Shown here: positions 46,183 to 55,872 of the stretch, one piece after another
Layout of the letters: every line of letters starts with the position of its first letter
How positions within the stretch are numbered: the first letter of the stretch is position 1
Source of the DNA: Roseovarius autotrophicus
GTDB lineage: Bacteria > Pseudomonadota > Alphaproteobacteria > Rhodobacterales > Rhodobacteraceae
Assembly (NCBI RefSeq): GCF_018069895.1
Contig: NZ_JAGQDH010000001.1
Location: forward strand, 372,001-436,000
Length of the DNA: 64,000 nt
Direction of reading: 5' to 3'
The notes under the pieces: generated by a model
Told to the model about the DNA's origin: nothing
The model's database searches: none
The model's input: only the letters and a program-made list of their open reading frames with translations
Position numbers and translations under genes: made by a program

Positions 46183-47838
46183 ATGACGCGCCCTGCCCCA
46201 CGCCGCCATCCCGTGACAACCGATCTTGTGCGTGATCTGCGCGCGGGGCGTCTCGGGCGACGCGAGTTTCTCAGCCGTGCCACGGCCCTCGGGCTTGGCG
46301 CGGCGGCGGCGCATCTGCTCGGCGGGTTTGCCCTGCCCGCCCGTGCCGCCACACCTGTGCGCGGCGGCACGCTGCGAATCCAGCAAAGCGTCAAGGCGCT
46401 GCGCGATCCGCGCACCTATGACTGGAGCGAGATGGCCAACCAGACGCGCGGTTTTCTCGAATATCTCGTGGAATACCACCGCGACGGCACCTTTCACGGC
46501 ATGTTGCTCGAGGGCTGGGAGATCAGCAAAGACGCCACCCGCTACCGGCTCCGTCTGCGCCCCGGCGTGCGCTGGAACAATGGCGACGCCTTCACCGCCG
46601 CCGACGTGGCCCACAATATCACGCGCTGGTGCGACAGCACCGCGCCGGGCAATTCCATGGCCACGCGATGCGTGGGGCTCATTGACCCCGCTACGGGCCA
46701 CGCGCGCGCCGGGGCGATCACCACACCCGACCCGCTCACCGTCGATCTGGCCCTCGCCACTCCCGATATCGCGCTCATTGCCAATTTCTCGGACTACCCC
46801 GCCGCCATCACCCACCCAAGCTACGAGGGCGGCGATCCCTTTGCCCATGGCATCGGCACCGGTCCGTTCCGCCCACTCAGCCTGACCGTCGGCGAAAGCT
46901 GCATCCTCGAACGCAACACCGCCCATGACTGGTGGGGCAGCGCGGTTTACGGCGGGCCGTGGCTCGACCGGGTAGAGTTCATCGACCTCGGCACCAACCC
47001 CTCGACCTGGCTTGCGGCCGCCGAGGCAGGCAGGATCGACCTGCTTTATGAAAGCGTCGGCACCTTCATCCCCGCCATGGACGCGATCGGCTGGCAGGCG
47101 ACCGAAACGCCGAGCGCGGCCACCATCGTCTTTCGTGGCACGCAGACCGACCGGATGGTGGGCACCAATCCCTATGCCCGCCGGGGCGTGCGCCGCGCGC
47201 TCGCGATGGCCATCGACAATGCGATCTGCCTCGAGCTTGGCCATGACGGGCGCGGCTCGGTGGCCGAAAACGATCATGTCAGCCCCCTGCACCCCGCCCA
47301 TGCCGATCTTGGCCCCGCCCCGTATGACCCCGCCGAGGCGCGCCGCCTTGTGACCGAAGCGGGGCTTCTGGGCTTTCGCCACGAGCTCGTGACCGTCGAT
47401 GACGAATGGCAGCGCAACACCGGCGATGCGGTGGCAGCGCAACTGCGCGACGCGGGGCTGCGGGTGCAGCGGCGCATCGTGCCAGGGGCCAGTTTCTGGA
47501 CCAACTGGCGCGCCTATCCCTTCTCCGGCACGCAATGGAACCACCGCCCGCTTGACGTGCAGGCGCTGAACCTCGCCTATCGCTCGGGCGCAGCGTGGAA
47601 CGAGACCGGCTTCAGCCATGCGGAATTCGACACGCTGCTTGACGAGGCCTCGGGCCTCATCGACACCGATGCGCGGCGCGCGGTGATGGCCCGCCTGCAA
47701 GCCATCCTGCGCGAGGAAGGCGTGATCGTGCAGCCCTACTGGCGCGCACTCTTCACCCATCACAACGGGCGCGTGCTCAACGCTGAAAAACACCCTGCGC
47801 ATGAAATCCATCTGCACCGGATCGGCTTTGCGCCCTGA
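46183..47838 (+). CDS. Extracellular solute-binding protein, family 5, with Tat signal
   Basis: Peptide/nickel-type ABC receptor of 551 residues. The N-terminus carries a twin-arginine motif (GRREFLSRATALGLGAAAAH), so it is exported folded, perhaps with a bound metal or cofactor. The SBP_bac_5 body includes LRPGVRWNNGDAFTAADVAH, HGIGTGPFRPLSL, NPYARRGVRRALAMAIDN and the closing INxGRVLNAEKHP-like segment. No permease or ATPase follows. Ligand unknown. Confidence 0.88.
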   Translation: MTRPAPRRHPVTTDLVRDLRAGRLGRREFLSRATALGLGAAAAHLLGGFALPARAATPVRGGTLRIQQSVKALRDPRTYDWSEMANQTRGFLEYLVEYHRDGTFHGMLLEGWEISKDATRYRLRLRPGVRWNNGDAFTAADVAHNITRWCDSTAPGNSMATRCVGLIDPATGHARAGAITTPDPLTVDLALATPDIALIANFSDYPAAITHPSYEGGDPFAHGIGTGPFRPLSLTVGESCILERNTAHDWWGSAVYGGPWLDRVEFIDLGTNPSTWLAAAEAGRIDLLYESVGTFIPAMDAIGWQATETPSAATIVFRGTQTDRMVGTNPYARRGVRRALAMAIDNAICLELGHDGRGSVAENDHVSPLHPAHADLGPAPYDPAEARRLVTEAGLLGFRHELVTVDDEWQRNTGDAVAAQLRDAGLRVQRRIVPGASFWTNWRAYPFSGTQWNHRPLDVQALNLAYRSGAAWNETGFSHAEFDTLLDEASGLIDTDARRAVMARLQAILREEGVIVQPYWRALFTHHNGRVLNAEKHPAHEIHLHRIGFAP

Positions 47839-47844
47839 GCGCGT

Positions 47845-48438
47845 TCAACTCCCCAGGATCACCCTGACGTAATTCCGCGTCTCCTTGAACGGTGGCACAC
47901 CACCATATTTCTCGACCGCTTGCGGCCCGGCATTATAGGCCGCCAGCGCCAGCCGCCACGAGCCGAACTTGCGGTATTGCTCGGCCAGATAGCGCGCGCC
48001 CCCTTCGAGGTTCTGACGCGGATCGTTCGGGTTCACCCCCAGCATCCGTGCCGTTCCGGGCATGAGCTGCGCCAGCCCGATCGCGCCCTTGTGCGAGACC
48101 GCATCCGCCCGCCAGCCCGATTCCTGCTGAACCAGACGCAGAAACAGGCTCTCGGGAATGTTGTGGCGCCGCGCTGCCTGTTTCGCAATCTCCAGATAGG
48201 GTCCGCGATAGGCGCTGCGGAACATCGGCGTGGGATCGAGATCATCCCACATCGTCGGCGCCTTGAAATTCTGCGGCTGAAGGCGCACCGAATTACTGTA
48301 TTGCTGGCTCGCCCGACTATCGAGAACCCGGGTCTGCGATTGAAACACGCCGACGCGCCCCTTGGTGGAAAGCGTCTCGGCCTCAACGCCCCCGGGCAGC
48401 GAAACCCCCGCAACAAGCGCCAGAATGATGCCGCGCAT
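47845..48438 (-). CDS. Lytic transglycosylase, SLT domain
   Basis: Periplasmic peptidoglycan lytic transglycosylase, 197 residues from ATG 48438 ([17 protein letters not shown]) with a signal peptide cleaved near VEAETL. The SLT domain has the catalytic Glu in [20 protein letters not shown] followed by [15 protein letters not shown], then [20 protein letters not shown] and [11 protein letters not shown]. In-frame ATGs further upstream (to 48525) encode charged sequence and would bury the signal peptide. Divergent from ssb. Confidence 0.92.
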   Translation of the reverse strand: MRGIILALVAGVSLPGGVEAETLSTKGRVGVFQSQTRVLDSRASQQYSNSVRLQPQNFKAPTMWDDLDPTPMFRSAYRGPYLEIAKQAARRHNIPESLFLRLVQQESGWRADAVSHKGAIGLAQLMPGTARMLGVNPNDPRQNLEGGARYLAEQYRKFGSWRLALAAYNAGPQAVEKYGGVPPFKETRNYVRVILGS

Positions 48439-48638
48439 GTCCTGCTGTCCCCACACTCGTTTTTCCGCGCAAACCATATGGATTTTCCCCCCAAACTCGA
48501 GCATTTTCACCCATGTTTCGCCCATGTTACAGGGTGCACGCGGGAAATCGCCGGTCCGGGGATGATTTTAACCCTTCCTTCACCCTGATACGATGATGTA
48601 ACCGGTCAGGGAACATCCGCAAGCGGCAGGAGGGAAAC

Positions 48639-49136
48639 ATGGCCGGGTCCGTCAACAAGGTAATCATCGTCGGCAATCTGGGCCGCGATCCCGAGGTGCG
48701 CACGTTCCAGAACGGCGGCAAGGTGTGCAACCTGCGCATCGCCACCTCCGAGACCTGGAAAGACAAGAACACCGGCGAGCGGCGCGAAAGGACCGAATGG
48801 CACTCTGTGGCGATCTTTCAGGAAGGGCTTGTGCGCGTGGCCGAGCAATATCTGCGCAAGGGCTCAAAGGTCTATATCGAGGGCAAGTTGCAGACCCGCA
48901 AATGGCAGGATCAGTCCGGCCAGGACCGCTATTCCACCGAGGTGGTGCTTCAGGGTTTTGACGGAACGCTCGTGATGCTCGATGGGCGTGGCGAAGGGGG
49001 CGGTAGCGGAGGGGGCGGCTATTCCGGCGGTCAGGATCAGGGCTATGGCGGCGGCGACTACGGCAGCGATTATGGCGGCGGCCCCGCTCCCGCCAGCCGC
49101 CCCGCGCGCGACATGGATGACGAAATCCCGTTCTAG
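48639..49136 (+). CDS. ssb: Single-stranded DNA-binding protein
   Basis: Tetrameric SSB, 165 residues. N-terminal OB fold: [56 protein letters not shown] and [19 protein letters not shown]. Glycine-rich disordered tail (about 125-155) ends in the acidic protein-docking tip MDDEIPF. The ATG follows AGGAGGGAAAC. No LexA-type GTTC-N7-GTTC site is visible upstream. Confidence 0.97.
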   Translation: MAGSVNKVIIVGNLGRDPEVRTFQNGGKVCNLRIATSETWKDKNTGERRERTEWHSVAIFQEGLVRVAEQYLRKGSKVYIEGKLQTRKWQDQSGQDRYSTEVVLQGFDGTLVMLDGRGEGGGSGGGGYSGGQDQGYGGGDYGSDYGGGPAPASRPARDMDDEIPF

Positions 49137-49219
49137 GGGCGCCCGCGCGGGCTTTGCCTCTGGCCTTTCTGCGCCGCGGCGTCTAAGGCGCGGGCGAAAC
49201 AGCATCAGGACACCGCCCC

Positions 49220-51040
49220 ATGGATCTGCGCAATATCGCCATCATCGCCCATGTCGACCACGGCAAGACAACGCTCGTGGACGAACTCCTCAAGCAGTCC
49301 GGCGCCTTCCGCGTCGGACAGGCGGTCGATGAGCGCGCCATGGACAGCAATGACATCGAGCGCGAGCGCGGCATCACCATCTTTGCCAAGCCCACCTCGG
49401 TCGTGTGGAAAACCACGCGCATCAACATCGTCGATACCCCCGGCCACGCCGATTTCGGCGGCGAGGTAGAGCGCATCCTGAGCATGGTCGATGGCGTCGT
49501 CCTCTTGGTCGATGCCGCCGAAGGCCCGATGCCGCAGACCAAATTCGTCACCTCCAAGGCGCTGCGCCTCGGGCTGCGCCCCATCGTGGTGCTCAACAAG
49601 GTGGACAAGCCCGCCGCCGAACCCGACCGCGCGCTCAACGAATGTTTCGACCTTTTCGCCAATCTCGGCGCCAACGAGGATCAGCTCGATTTCCCGCACA
49701 TGTATGCCTCGGGCATCAAGGGCTGGGCCGATCACGAGCTTGACGGCCCGCGCAAGGATCTCTCGGCGCTGTTTGACCTCATCATCAACCACGTCCCCGC
49801 GCCCCGGCAGCTCAGGCATGTGGATGAGGATTTCCGCATGCTCGCCACCACGCTCGGGGCCGATCCCTTTGTCGGGCGTATCCTGACGGGGCGCGTCGAA
49901 GCGGGCCGTTTGCGGGTGGGCCAGACCGTGCAGGCGCTCTCGCGCATCGGCCAGAAGATCGAACAGTTCCGCGTCACCCGGATTCAGGCGTTTCGCGGCC
50001 TGTCCTCACAGGATATCGAAGAGGCCGGCGCGGGCGATATCGTGTCCATAGCGGGCATGTCCAAGGCCACCGTGGCCGATACCATCTGCGCGCTGGCCGT
50101 CGATACCCCGATTGCCGCGCAACCGATCGATCCGCCGACCATCACCGTCACCTTCGGCATCAATGACAGCCCGCTCGCAGGCCGCGACGGCAAGAAGGTC
50201 CAGAGCCGGGTAATCCGCGAGCGTCTGATGAAAGAGGCCGAATCGAACGTCGCCATCAAGATCACGGATACACCGGGCGGCGAGGCATTCGAGGTGGCGG
50301 GCCGGGGCGAATTGCAGATGGGCGTTCTCATCGAGAACATGCGCCGCGAGGGGTTTGAGCTCAGCATTTCGCGCCCGCAAGTGCTCATGCGCGAAGGTGA
50401 GAACGGCGAGCGGCTGGAGCCGATCGAAGAGGTGACCATCGACGTGGACGATGAATATACCGGCGCGGTGATCGAGAAGATCACCGGCGCGCGCAAGGGC
50501 GATCTGGTCGAGATGAAACCCTCTGGCGTGGGAAAGACCCGCATCGTCGCCCATGTGCCCTCACGCGGGCTGATCGGCTATCACGGCGAGTTCCTGACCG
50601 ACACGCGCGGCACCGGCGTGCTCAACCGCGTCTTTCACGGCTGGGCGCCGCATCGCGGGTCCATTCCGGGGCGGCGCGCGGGCGTGCTCATCTCGATGGA
50701 AAACGGCGAGGCGGTGGCCTATGCGCTGTGGAACCTCGAAGAACGCGGGCGGCTTTTCCTCGGGGCGCAGGCCCCGGTCTATACCGGCATGATCATAGGC
50801 GAGCACAGCCGCGAGAACGACCTTGAGGTGAACCCGCTCAAGGGCAAGAAGCTGACCAACGTGCGCGCCTCCGGCACCGACGAGGCCGTGCGCCTGACCA
50901 CGCCGATCACCCTCAGCCTAGAAGAGGCCATCGCCTATATCAACGACGATGAACTGGTCGAGGTCACGCCGAACGCCATCCGCCTGCGCAAGCGCCACCT
51001 TGACCCGCACGAGCGCAAGCGCGCCTCGAAACAGGGCTGA
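49220..51040 (+). CDS. typA: Translational GTPase TypA/BipA
   Basis: Ribosome-associated GTPase needed for 50S assembly and growth under stress. 606 residues with the classical GTPase motifs: G1 [16 protein letters not shown]2 in [13 protein letters not shown]3 [15 protein letters not shown]4 [11 protein letters not shown]. Then domains II, III and V and the TypA-specific C-terminal domain ([36 protein letters not shown]). Normal length. Ends before a strong hairpin at 51048-51071. Confidence 0.97.
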   Translation: MDLRNIAIIAHVDHGKTTLVDELLKQSGAFRVGQAVDERAMDSNDIERERGITIFAKPTSVVWKTTRINIVDTPGHADFGGEVERILSMVDGVVLLVDAAEGPMPQTKFVTSKALRLGLRPIVVLNKVDKPAAEPDRALNECFDLFANLGANEDQLDFPHMYASGIKGWADHELDGPRKDLSALFDLIINHVPAPRQLRHVDEDFRMLATTLGADPFVGRILTGRVEAGRLRVGQTVQALSRIGQKIEQFRVTRIQAFRGLSSQDIEEAGAGDIVSIAGMSKATVADTICALAVDTPIAAQPIDPPTITVTFGINDSPLAGRDGKKVQSRVIRERLMKEAESNVAIKITDTPGGEAFEVAGRGELQMGVLIENMRREGFELSISRPQVLMREGENGERLEPIEEVTIDVDDEYTGAVIEKITGARKGDLVEMKPSGVGKTRIVAHVPSRGLIGYHGEFLTDTRGTGVLNRVFHGWAPHRGSIPGRRAGVLISMENGEAVAYALWNLEERGRLFLGAQAPVYTGMIIGEHSRENDLEVNPLKGKKLTNVRASGTDEAVRLTTPITLSLEEAIAYINDDELVEVTPNAIRLRKRHLDPHERKRASKQG

Positions 51041-51047
51041 GGCCGCT

Positions 51048-51071
51048 GGCGCCCCCGCCAAAGGGGGCGCC
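51048..51071. terminator. Hairpin between convergent typA and LysM-protein gene
   Basis: GGCGCCCCC (51048-51056) and GGGGGCGCC (51063-51071), a perfect 9-bp stem with a 6-base loop between two converging genes. Only two T follow on the plus strand, so termination strength is uncertain. Confidence 0.6.
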
Positions 51072-51072
51072 T

Positions 51073-52368
51073 TCAGTCCGGCAATTCGAACACCTGCCCG
51101 GGATAGATCAGGTCAGGATTGCGGATCCGGTCACGATTGGCCTCGAACACCCGCAGATAGAGAATGCCCTGGCCGTATCTTTCCCGAGAGATCGCCCAAA
51201 GAGTCGAGCCGGGCTGCACCGTGACAACCGACAGGCGCGGCGTGTCGGGCGTCGCGGCGCTCTCGGGGGACGCGGCAAGCTCGCTCGCCGGCTCACGCTT
51301 GAAGGGGGTCTCGATCCGCGAGGTAACGTCACCGGCGGGGCCAACCTCGTCGATGCGCAGCGTGTAGACACCGCTGTCCACCTCCGGCAGGTCGCTGCGC
51401 CAGGAGCCATCGGCCTGAATGCGCGAGGTGGTGACAGGCCGGTTGTCAACGTAGATACGCACAAAACCTTCGGATACAGAGGCGCGCCCGGACAGTTCGA
51501 CCGCGCCCCCGTCGGAATAACCGATCGAGTCGAGCGTCACGGATTGTGCCTCAGGCTCTGGCGCGGCGGGGGCCTGAAGTACGCGCACACCATCCTCGCC
51601 CGACAGGATCACGACGGGCGCGACAGGGGCGCTCTCCGGCTCCAGGTCCGGCTCGGACGCGGTGACAGGGGGCGCCTGCGATGGCGCGGCCTCTGCGGGC
51701 GCCACGGCGTCGGCCTCTGTCTCGACAGCCGGGTCGAGCCCGGCCAGCCTGTCCTGCGGGGCAGCGGATTCAGGTGCCGTGCGGGCCGCCGGATCCTCGC
51801 TCTCGGCCACGACCCCGGATGCGATCTCGTCCACGTTCTCGGACGAAGCGGCGGCCGTCGCCACCGGGGCCGGCGTCGGGGCGATCAGGATCTCATCGCG
51901 CCCGCGCAGTTCGTCGCCGTCCGGCAGCAAAAGCGCCAGCGTCAGGCTGCGCGCCACGTCAGAGGCCGGCAACGCAAAGAGCGCCACGAACTTGCCCGCC
52001 CCGTCCGCCTCGGCCAGAGCGACGCGCGCTTCATCCACAAGAACCGCGACCGTGCCGCCGGGCGTTGCGCGCCCGGCCACGATCGTCTGGCCGTCCGCGT
52101 CCAGCCGGAACGTGTCGATGGCGGGTGGCTCGGGCAGGGCTGCGGCAGGCTCGGACGTGGTGGCAGGCTCGGGCTGCGATCCGGTTTCCGTCACCCCGGT
52201 GCTTCCGGTGCCGTGTTGCGGTTCCGGGGCGACGGCCCGTGGCGGCTGCGCCTCCGGTTCCACCCCTCTCTGGCCCGACAGATAAACCCCGAGCGCCACC
52301 GCAACAGCCACCACGATGCCCGCGATACCGAACCTTGGCCCAGCTCCCAAACCGCCGAGTTTGCTCAT
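51073..52368 (-). CDS. LysM-domain protein with membrane anchor
   Basis: A 431-residue protein from ATG 52368 (MSKLGGLGAGPRFG). One transmembrane segment (about 12-31) is followed by a long, low-complexity region rich in Pro, Ala, Glu and Thr, two beta-sandwich-like segments (AVxVDExRVxLAEADGxGKF-type and VRIYVDNRPVTTSRIQADGS), and a C-terminal LysM (VQPGSTLWAISRERYGQG then LRVFEANRDRI, IYPGQVFELPD) for peptidoglycan binding. An alternative start at 52470 would overlap the divergent LOG gene and leave no promoter room. Confidence 0.85.
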   Translation of the reverse strand: MSKLGGLGAGPRFGIAGIVVAVAVALGVYLSGQRGVEPEAQPPRAVAPEPQHGTGSTGVTETGSQPEPATTSEPAAALPEPPAIDTFRLDADGQTIVAGRATPGGTVAVLVDEARVALAEADGAGKFVALFALPASDVARSLTLALLLPDGDELRGRDEILIAPTPAPVATAAASSENVDEIASGVVAESEDPAARTAPESAAPQDRLAGLDPAVETEADAVAPAEAAPSQAPPVTASEPDLEPESAPVAPVVILSGEDGVRVLQAPAAPEPEAQSVTLDSIGYSDGGAVELSGRASVSEGFVRIYVDNRPVTTSRIQADGSWRSDLPEVDSGVYTLRIDEVGPAGDVTSRIETPFKREPASELAASPESAATPDTPRLSVVTVQPGSTLWAISRERYGQGILYLRVFEANRDRIRNPDLIYPGQVFELPD

Positions 52369-52468
52369 CTTTTCCGTCTTCCCCAGCCGGGACTCCGCGC
52401 CCGGTTGCAGGAGCATATCAACAAGGGTATCACGGGTCAAAGCAACCCTTTTCACACCGGAGTTCCCC

Positions 52469-53020
52469 ATGCCACAAAATGCCGTCTGTGTCTTTTGTGG
52501 CGCACGCGCCGGATCTCATCCCGCCTACTCCGCCGCCGCCGAGGCCACCGGGCGCATGCTGGCCGAGAATGGCTGGCAACTTGTCTATGGCGCGGGCGAT
52601 GTCGGGCTGATGGGTCTGGTTGCGCGCGCGGCGCAAGGCGCAGGCGGCGAAACCATGGGCGTCATCCCCGACCATCTGGTGCGCCGCGAGGTCGGCAAGC
52701 GCGACCTGACCCGCTATGTCGTGACCGAGACCATGCACGAGCGCAAGAAGGTCATGTTCATGAATTCCCACGCCGTCGTCGTGCTGCCCGGCGGCGCGGG
52801 TTCGCTCGACGAATTCTTCGAGGTGCTGACCTGGCGCCAACTCGGCTTGCATGACAAGCCCGTTTTTCTTTTGAATACAGAAGGATACTGGACACCTCTC
52901 ATGACTCTCCTGGATCATGTGATCGCGCAGGGTTTTGCCGATGAAAGTCTCAGAAATTTCGTGCAAGCCGTTGATACCGTTCAGGATCTGACCACGGCCC
53001 TGCGTGTGGCCCTGTCCTGA
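52469..53020 (+). CDS. LOG-family protein (cytokinin riboside 5'-monophosphate phosphoribohydrolase-like)
   Basis: A 183-residue Rossmann-type protein of the LOG/TIGR00730 family, which removes ribose 5-phosphate from nucleotide monophosphates. It starts VCVFCGARAGSHPAY and holds the signature PGGAGSLDEFFEVLTW (PGGxGTxxE type, with Ser for Thr) and LVYGAGDVGLMG. The ATG at 52469 follows CCGGAGTTCCCC. Its last 40 bases overlap the 3' end of the convergent rarD-like gene. Confidence 0.9.
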   Translation: MPQNAVCVFCGARAGSHPAYSAAAEATGRMLAENGWQLVYGAGDVGLMGLVARAAQGAGGETMGVIPDHLVRREVGKRDLTRYVVTETMHERKKVMFMNSHAVVVLPGGAGSLDEFFEVLTWRQLGLHDKPVFLLNTEGYWTPLMTLLDHVIAQGFADESLRNFVQAVDTVQDLTTALRVALS

Positions 53021-53877
53021 CGCCAGCTTGCCGTGGTGTAGATCGCCAGCGCCACCCAGATCATCCCGAAGGCCACCCCATGCCACGGGCTGAAAGGTTC
53101 CAGAAACCAGAATGTTGCAACCAGAAACTGAAGGGTCGGATTGAGGTATTGCACCAGTCCGACCGTGGCCAGCGTGACCCGTTTCGCGGCATAGCTGAAC
53201 AGGATCAGCGGCGCGCCGGTCAGGAACCCCGAGAAGGCCAGCAACCCGCTGTCACGCCAGGACCCGCCAAATGCCCCGCCGCCATCGGCGTGTGCCAGCC
53301 AGAGCACAATGATGGCAATGGGGGACAAAAGCATCACCTCGGCCGTCACCGACACCACAGGTCCGACTGAAAGTCCCTTTTTTACAAGGCCATATAACCC
53401 AAAGCTCAGCGACAGGACCAGCCCGATCCAGGGCGGCACACCCAGTCCGAGCGACAGCGTCACCACCGCCAGCGCCGCCAGGGCCACCGCCAAAAGTTGC
53501 GCCCCCCCCAGCCGCTCCTTGAGCACCACCGCGCCCAGAAGCACCGCCACCAGCGGAAAGACATAATAGCCAAGCGAGGCCTCCATGGCGCGGCCTATCT
53601 GGATCGAGGTGATGAAGACAAACCAGTTGAGCGAGATCATCAGCGCCGCCAGAGCGGTCAGCATCAGCGCGCGCCGCGTGCCGATAGCCCCGAAGAGCGC
53701 AGCGAGGCGGCCCTGGACCGTCAGCACCAGGGCAAAGAAGATCAGCGACCAAAGCGTGCGATGCGCGAGAATCTCGATGGGCGGCACATGTTCCAGCAGC
53801 TTGTAGTAGATCCCCGAGAGGCCCCAGACCGTGCAGGTCGCGACCATCGCGATGATCCCTTTCGTCGCTTCGCGCAT
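52981..53877 (-). CDS. rarD: EamA-family transporter RarD-type
   Basis: A 298-residue membrane protein from ATG 53877 (MREATKGIIAMVATCTVWG), preceded by GGGCGGAG. The first helices carry the RarD pattern (WGLSGIYYKLLEHVPPIEIL followed by AHRTLWS), SLNWFVFITSIQIGRAMEAS and VGLVQYLNPTLQFLVA. About ten helices in two EamA repeats. E. coli RarD is listed as chloramphenicol-sensitivity-related; the natural substrate is unknown. Tail-to-tail overlap of 40 bases with the LOG gene. Confidence 0.9.
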   Translation of the reverse strand: MREATKGIIAMVATCTVWGLSGIYYKLLEHVPPIEILAHRTLWSLIFFALVLTVQGRLAALFGAIGTRRALMLTALAALMISLNWFVFITSIQIGRAMEASLGYYVFPLVAVLLGAVVLKERLGGAQLLAVALAALAVVTLSLGLGVPPWIGLVLSLSFGLYGLVKKGLSVGPVVSVTAEVMLLSPIAIIVLWLAHADGGGAFGGSWRDSGLLAFSGFLTGAPLILFSYAAKRVTLATVGLVQYLNPTLQFLVATFWFLEPFSPWHGVAFGMIWVALAIYTTASWRQDRATRRAVVRS

Positions 53878-54053
53878 CTCCGCCCTCCTCCCGCGCCACC
53901 TCTGGCATGAAATCGTCGGTTCCGAAAGGGCCCGCGAGCGGGCGGCGATCCGGCCCGGAAAGCGGCCCGCGTCCTTCACGTTTTGGCGAGTGCCGTGGCG
54001 CGCGCGCCACCTCTGTGGCAGGCTTCCATACAGCCTCTCAGCAAGGATTTCCC

Positions 54054-54578
54054 ATGACCCGCCTTCTTGCCCTTCTCGCCCTTCTGCTGCCCCTGCCCCT
54101 CTTTGCCGCAGAAGACACGCCCGAGCCGCCCATGACGCTTGAGCGGCTCGATGCGATCATCCGCGCGCTCGACCCCGAGGCACAGACCAACGGCAGCATG
54201 TGGCAACTGACCGTCAACGAGGTCACCGTCCTCATCGTTACCGACGAATCCGCCGACCGGATGCGCGCCATTACCCCCGTGCGCAAGGCCGAGGAGGTCA
54301 CGCCCGAGGAAATGACCCGCCTCATGCAGGCCAATTTCGACAGCGCGCTCGACGCGCGCTATGCCATCGCCAGGGACGTGCTGTGGTCCGCCTTCATCCA
54401 CCCGCTCAAACCGCTGGAAAAGAACCAGCTCATTTCCGGCATCGGCCAGGTCGTGAACCTCGCGCAAAGCTACGGCACGCTCTATTCGGGCGGCGCGTTG
54501 CAATATGGCGACGGCGACAGCGGCGCGTTGCAGCGCGCGCTGATCGACGACCTGCTCAGCAAGGGCGAGGAGATCTGA
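54054..54578 (+). CDS. Exported protein of unknown function
   Basis: A 174-residue protein from ATG 54054 (MTRLLALLALLLPLPLFAA) with a signal peptide cleaved near LFAAED; AAGGA precedes the start. The mature part (TLERLDAIIRALDPEAQTNG, then SMWQLTVNEVTVLIVTDESA) resembles the YbjN/type III chaperone-like sensory fold in pattern (helix, strand pair, helix), but I cannot place it firmly. It stands before bolA with 67 bases between. A 16-base palindrome (53995-54010) lies upstream. Confidence 0.7.
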   Translation: MTRLLALLALLLPLPLFAAEDTPEPPMTLERLDAIIRALDPEAQTNGSMWQLTVNEVTVLIVTDESADRMRAITPVRKAEEVTPEEMTRLMQANFDSALDARYAIARDVLWSAFIHPLKPLEKNQLISGIGQVVNLAQSYGTLYSGGALQYGDGDSGALQRALIDDLLSKGEEI

Positions 54579-54645
54579 GCCTCCCTTGCGCGCCCGCCCC
54601 TGCGAGGCTACATCTGGCGCAGACGACACCAAGAGGACATGCCCG

Positions 54646-54882
54646 ATGGCCCTGCTCGCCTCCGATCTCGAAGCCCTCATCCGCGAGGCCCTGCCCAATG
54701 CCAAGATCACCGTCGAGGGCGATGACGGCGTGCATTTCGCCGCCGAGGTCATCGACGAGAGCTTTCGCGGCCTCAACCGCGTGCAGCAGCAACGCCTTGT
54801 CTACGCCGCGCTCAAGGGCAAGATGGACGGGCCGAACGGCACGATCCACGCGCTCGCGCTGACGACCAAGGCCCCCGGCTGA
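54646..54882 (+). CDS. BolA-family protein
   Basis: A 78-residue BolA-like protein from ATG 54646 ([17 protein letters not shown]). The class II KH-like fold is recognisable: [20 protein letters not shown] then [20 protein letters not shown]. It forms [2Fe-2S]-bridged complexes with monothiol glutaredoxins and helps in iron-sulfur handling; the conserved C-terminal His is present in [11 protein letters not shown]. The cognate glutaredoxin gene is two genes downstream in the same operon, a well-known pairing. Confidence 0.92.
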   Translation: MALLASDLEALIREALPNAKITVEGDDGVHFAAEVIDESFRGLNRVQQQRLVYAALKGKMDGPNGTIHALALTTKAPG

Positions 54883-55130
54883 TGTCGGGGGGCGGGCTGA
54901 TCACGCTGCTTGCGGTGCTTGTGCTGATCGTCGCCGTGTTGCGCGCGGCACAAGCCATCCGGCAGGACCGCGCCATCGGGCGCGGCACCGAGCCGGGCCA
55001 GGGCCACAGCGTGATCGAATCGCACTATTCCTCCGGTGGGGCGGGCGGCGGCCATTCCATGAGCTACCGCATCCCCCGCGATCCGCAAACCTATGCCAAA
55101 CTCTTCATCCCGAAGGACCGCAGAAAATGA
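54882..55130 (+). CDS. Small membrane protein between bolA and grxD
   Basis: An 82-residue protein with one N-terminal hydrophobic helix ([20 protein letters not shown]) and a Gly/Ser-rich, probably disordered tail ([20 protein letters not shown]). Its start overlaps the bolA stop by one base and its stop overlaps the grxD start by 4 bases, so it is translationally tied to both. I know of no function; position suggests a role near the BolA/glutaredoxin pair or simply a conserved roseobacter small protein. Confidence 0.75.
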   Translation: MSGGGLITLLAVLVLIVAVLRAAQAIRQDRAIGRGTEPGQGHSVIESHYSSGGAGGGHSMSYRIPRDPQTYAKLFIPKDRRK

Positions 55131-55489
55131 CCGACCCCAAGACCCGCATCGCCGAAACCGTCGCCGCCCATGATGTCGTGCTCTACATGAAGGGCACCAA
55201 GGAAATGCCGCAATGCGGCTTTTCCAGCCGCGTGGCGGGGGTTCTGAATTACATGGGCGTGGATTTCGCGGATGTGAACGTGCTTGCCGACGAGGACATC
55301 CGGCAGGGCATCAAGGACTATTCCGAATGGCCCACCATCCCGCAGCTTTACGTCAAGGGCGAATTCGTGGGCGGCTGCGACATCGTCACCGAGATGACCC
55401 TCTCGGGCGAACTGGATCAACTCTTCGACGCCAACGGCGTCGCCTATGACAAGGCCGCCGCCGAAAAGATCCGCGAGGCCAACGCCTGA
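55127..55489 (+). CDS. grxD: Monothiol glutaredoxin Grx4
   Basis: Iron-sulfur carrier glutaredoxin of 120 residues with the monothiol active site CGFS ([19 protein letters not shown]), the glutathione-binding [20 protein letters not shown] and [14 protein letters not shown]. Binds a bridging [2Fe-2S] cluster, alone or with BolA, and relays it to targets. Last gene of the bolA operon. Confidence 0.95.
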   Translation: MTDPKTRIAETVAAHDVVLYMKGTKEMPQCGFSSRVAGVLNYMGVDFADVNVLADEDIRQGIKDYSEWPTIPQLYVKGEFVGGCDIVTEMTLSGELDQLFDANGVAYDKAAAEKIREANA

Positions 55490-55530
55490 ACGATGGCCCG
55501 TGGCCCCGCCAAACGAACGCCGGTAACCGC

Positions 55531-55872
55531 TCAGAAGCAGATCAGTTCCGCCTCGGCCTGCGCCCGGCGCAGCGCGGCGATGGCGTTGTCGGCCGACGGG
55601 GCGCTGTTGAACACCGCCATGCGCTCGCCGCCCACCCGGCGCATGGAAAGCACCGTTTCGGCGGCAAGGTAATCCTCATAGGGCAGGATGGCGGCGATCT
55701 CGTCGATGGAACAGGCACAGCGCCGCAGCACCTCGCGGCTCTGTCCATTCATCGCCATGCAGGCAAAGATGTAATCCGCCCGCGCCTCGGTCGGGTAATC
55801 GTTGAGCCGCGCAGCCAGATCCTGCGCCCCCGCGCCGGTAGCCATGAGCGTGAGGATCACCGCCCATCTCAT
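55531..55872 (-). CDS. Exported protein of unknown function, FIST/kinase cluster
   Basis: A 113-residue protein with a short signal peptide (about 1-16, cleavage near GAGAQ). The mature part has three cysteines, two in RRCACSIDEIA and one in IFACMAMNGQ, plus a fourth near the C-terminus (ELICF), possibly disulfide-bonded. The ATGA overlap with the upstream exported-protein gene makes it the last gene of the regulator/FIST/kinase cluster. I do not recognise the family. Confidence 0.7.
   Translation of the reverse strand: MRWAVILTLMATGAGAQDLAARLNDYPTEARADYIFACMAMNGQSREVLRRCACSIDEIAAILPYEDYLAAETVLSMRRVGGERMAVFNSAPSADNAIAALRRAQAEAELICF

Noticed and set aside
48526..48638. Possible LexA (SOS) box upstream of ssb
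   Set aside because: No GTTC-N7-GTTC pattern of the alphaproteobacterial type is present; the GGAACATCC stretch lacks a second half-site.
53995..54010. Perfect 16-base palindrome GTGGCGCGCGCGCCAC
   Set aside because: Made almost wholly of GC alternation expected by chance in this DNA; no link to a promoter could be shown.
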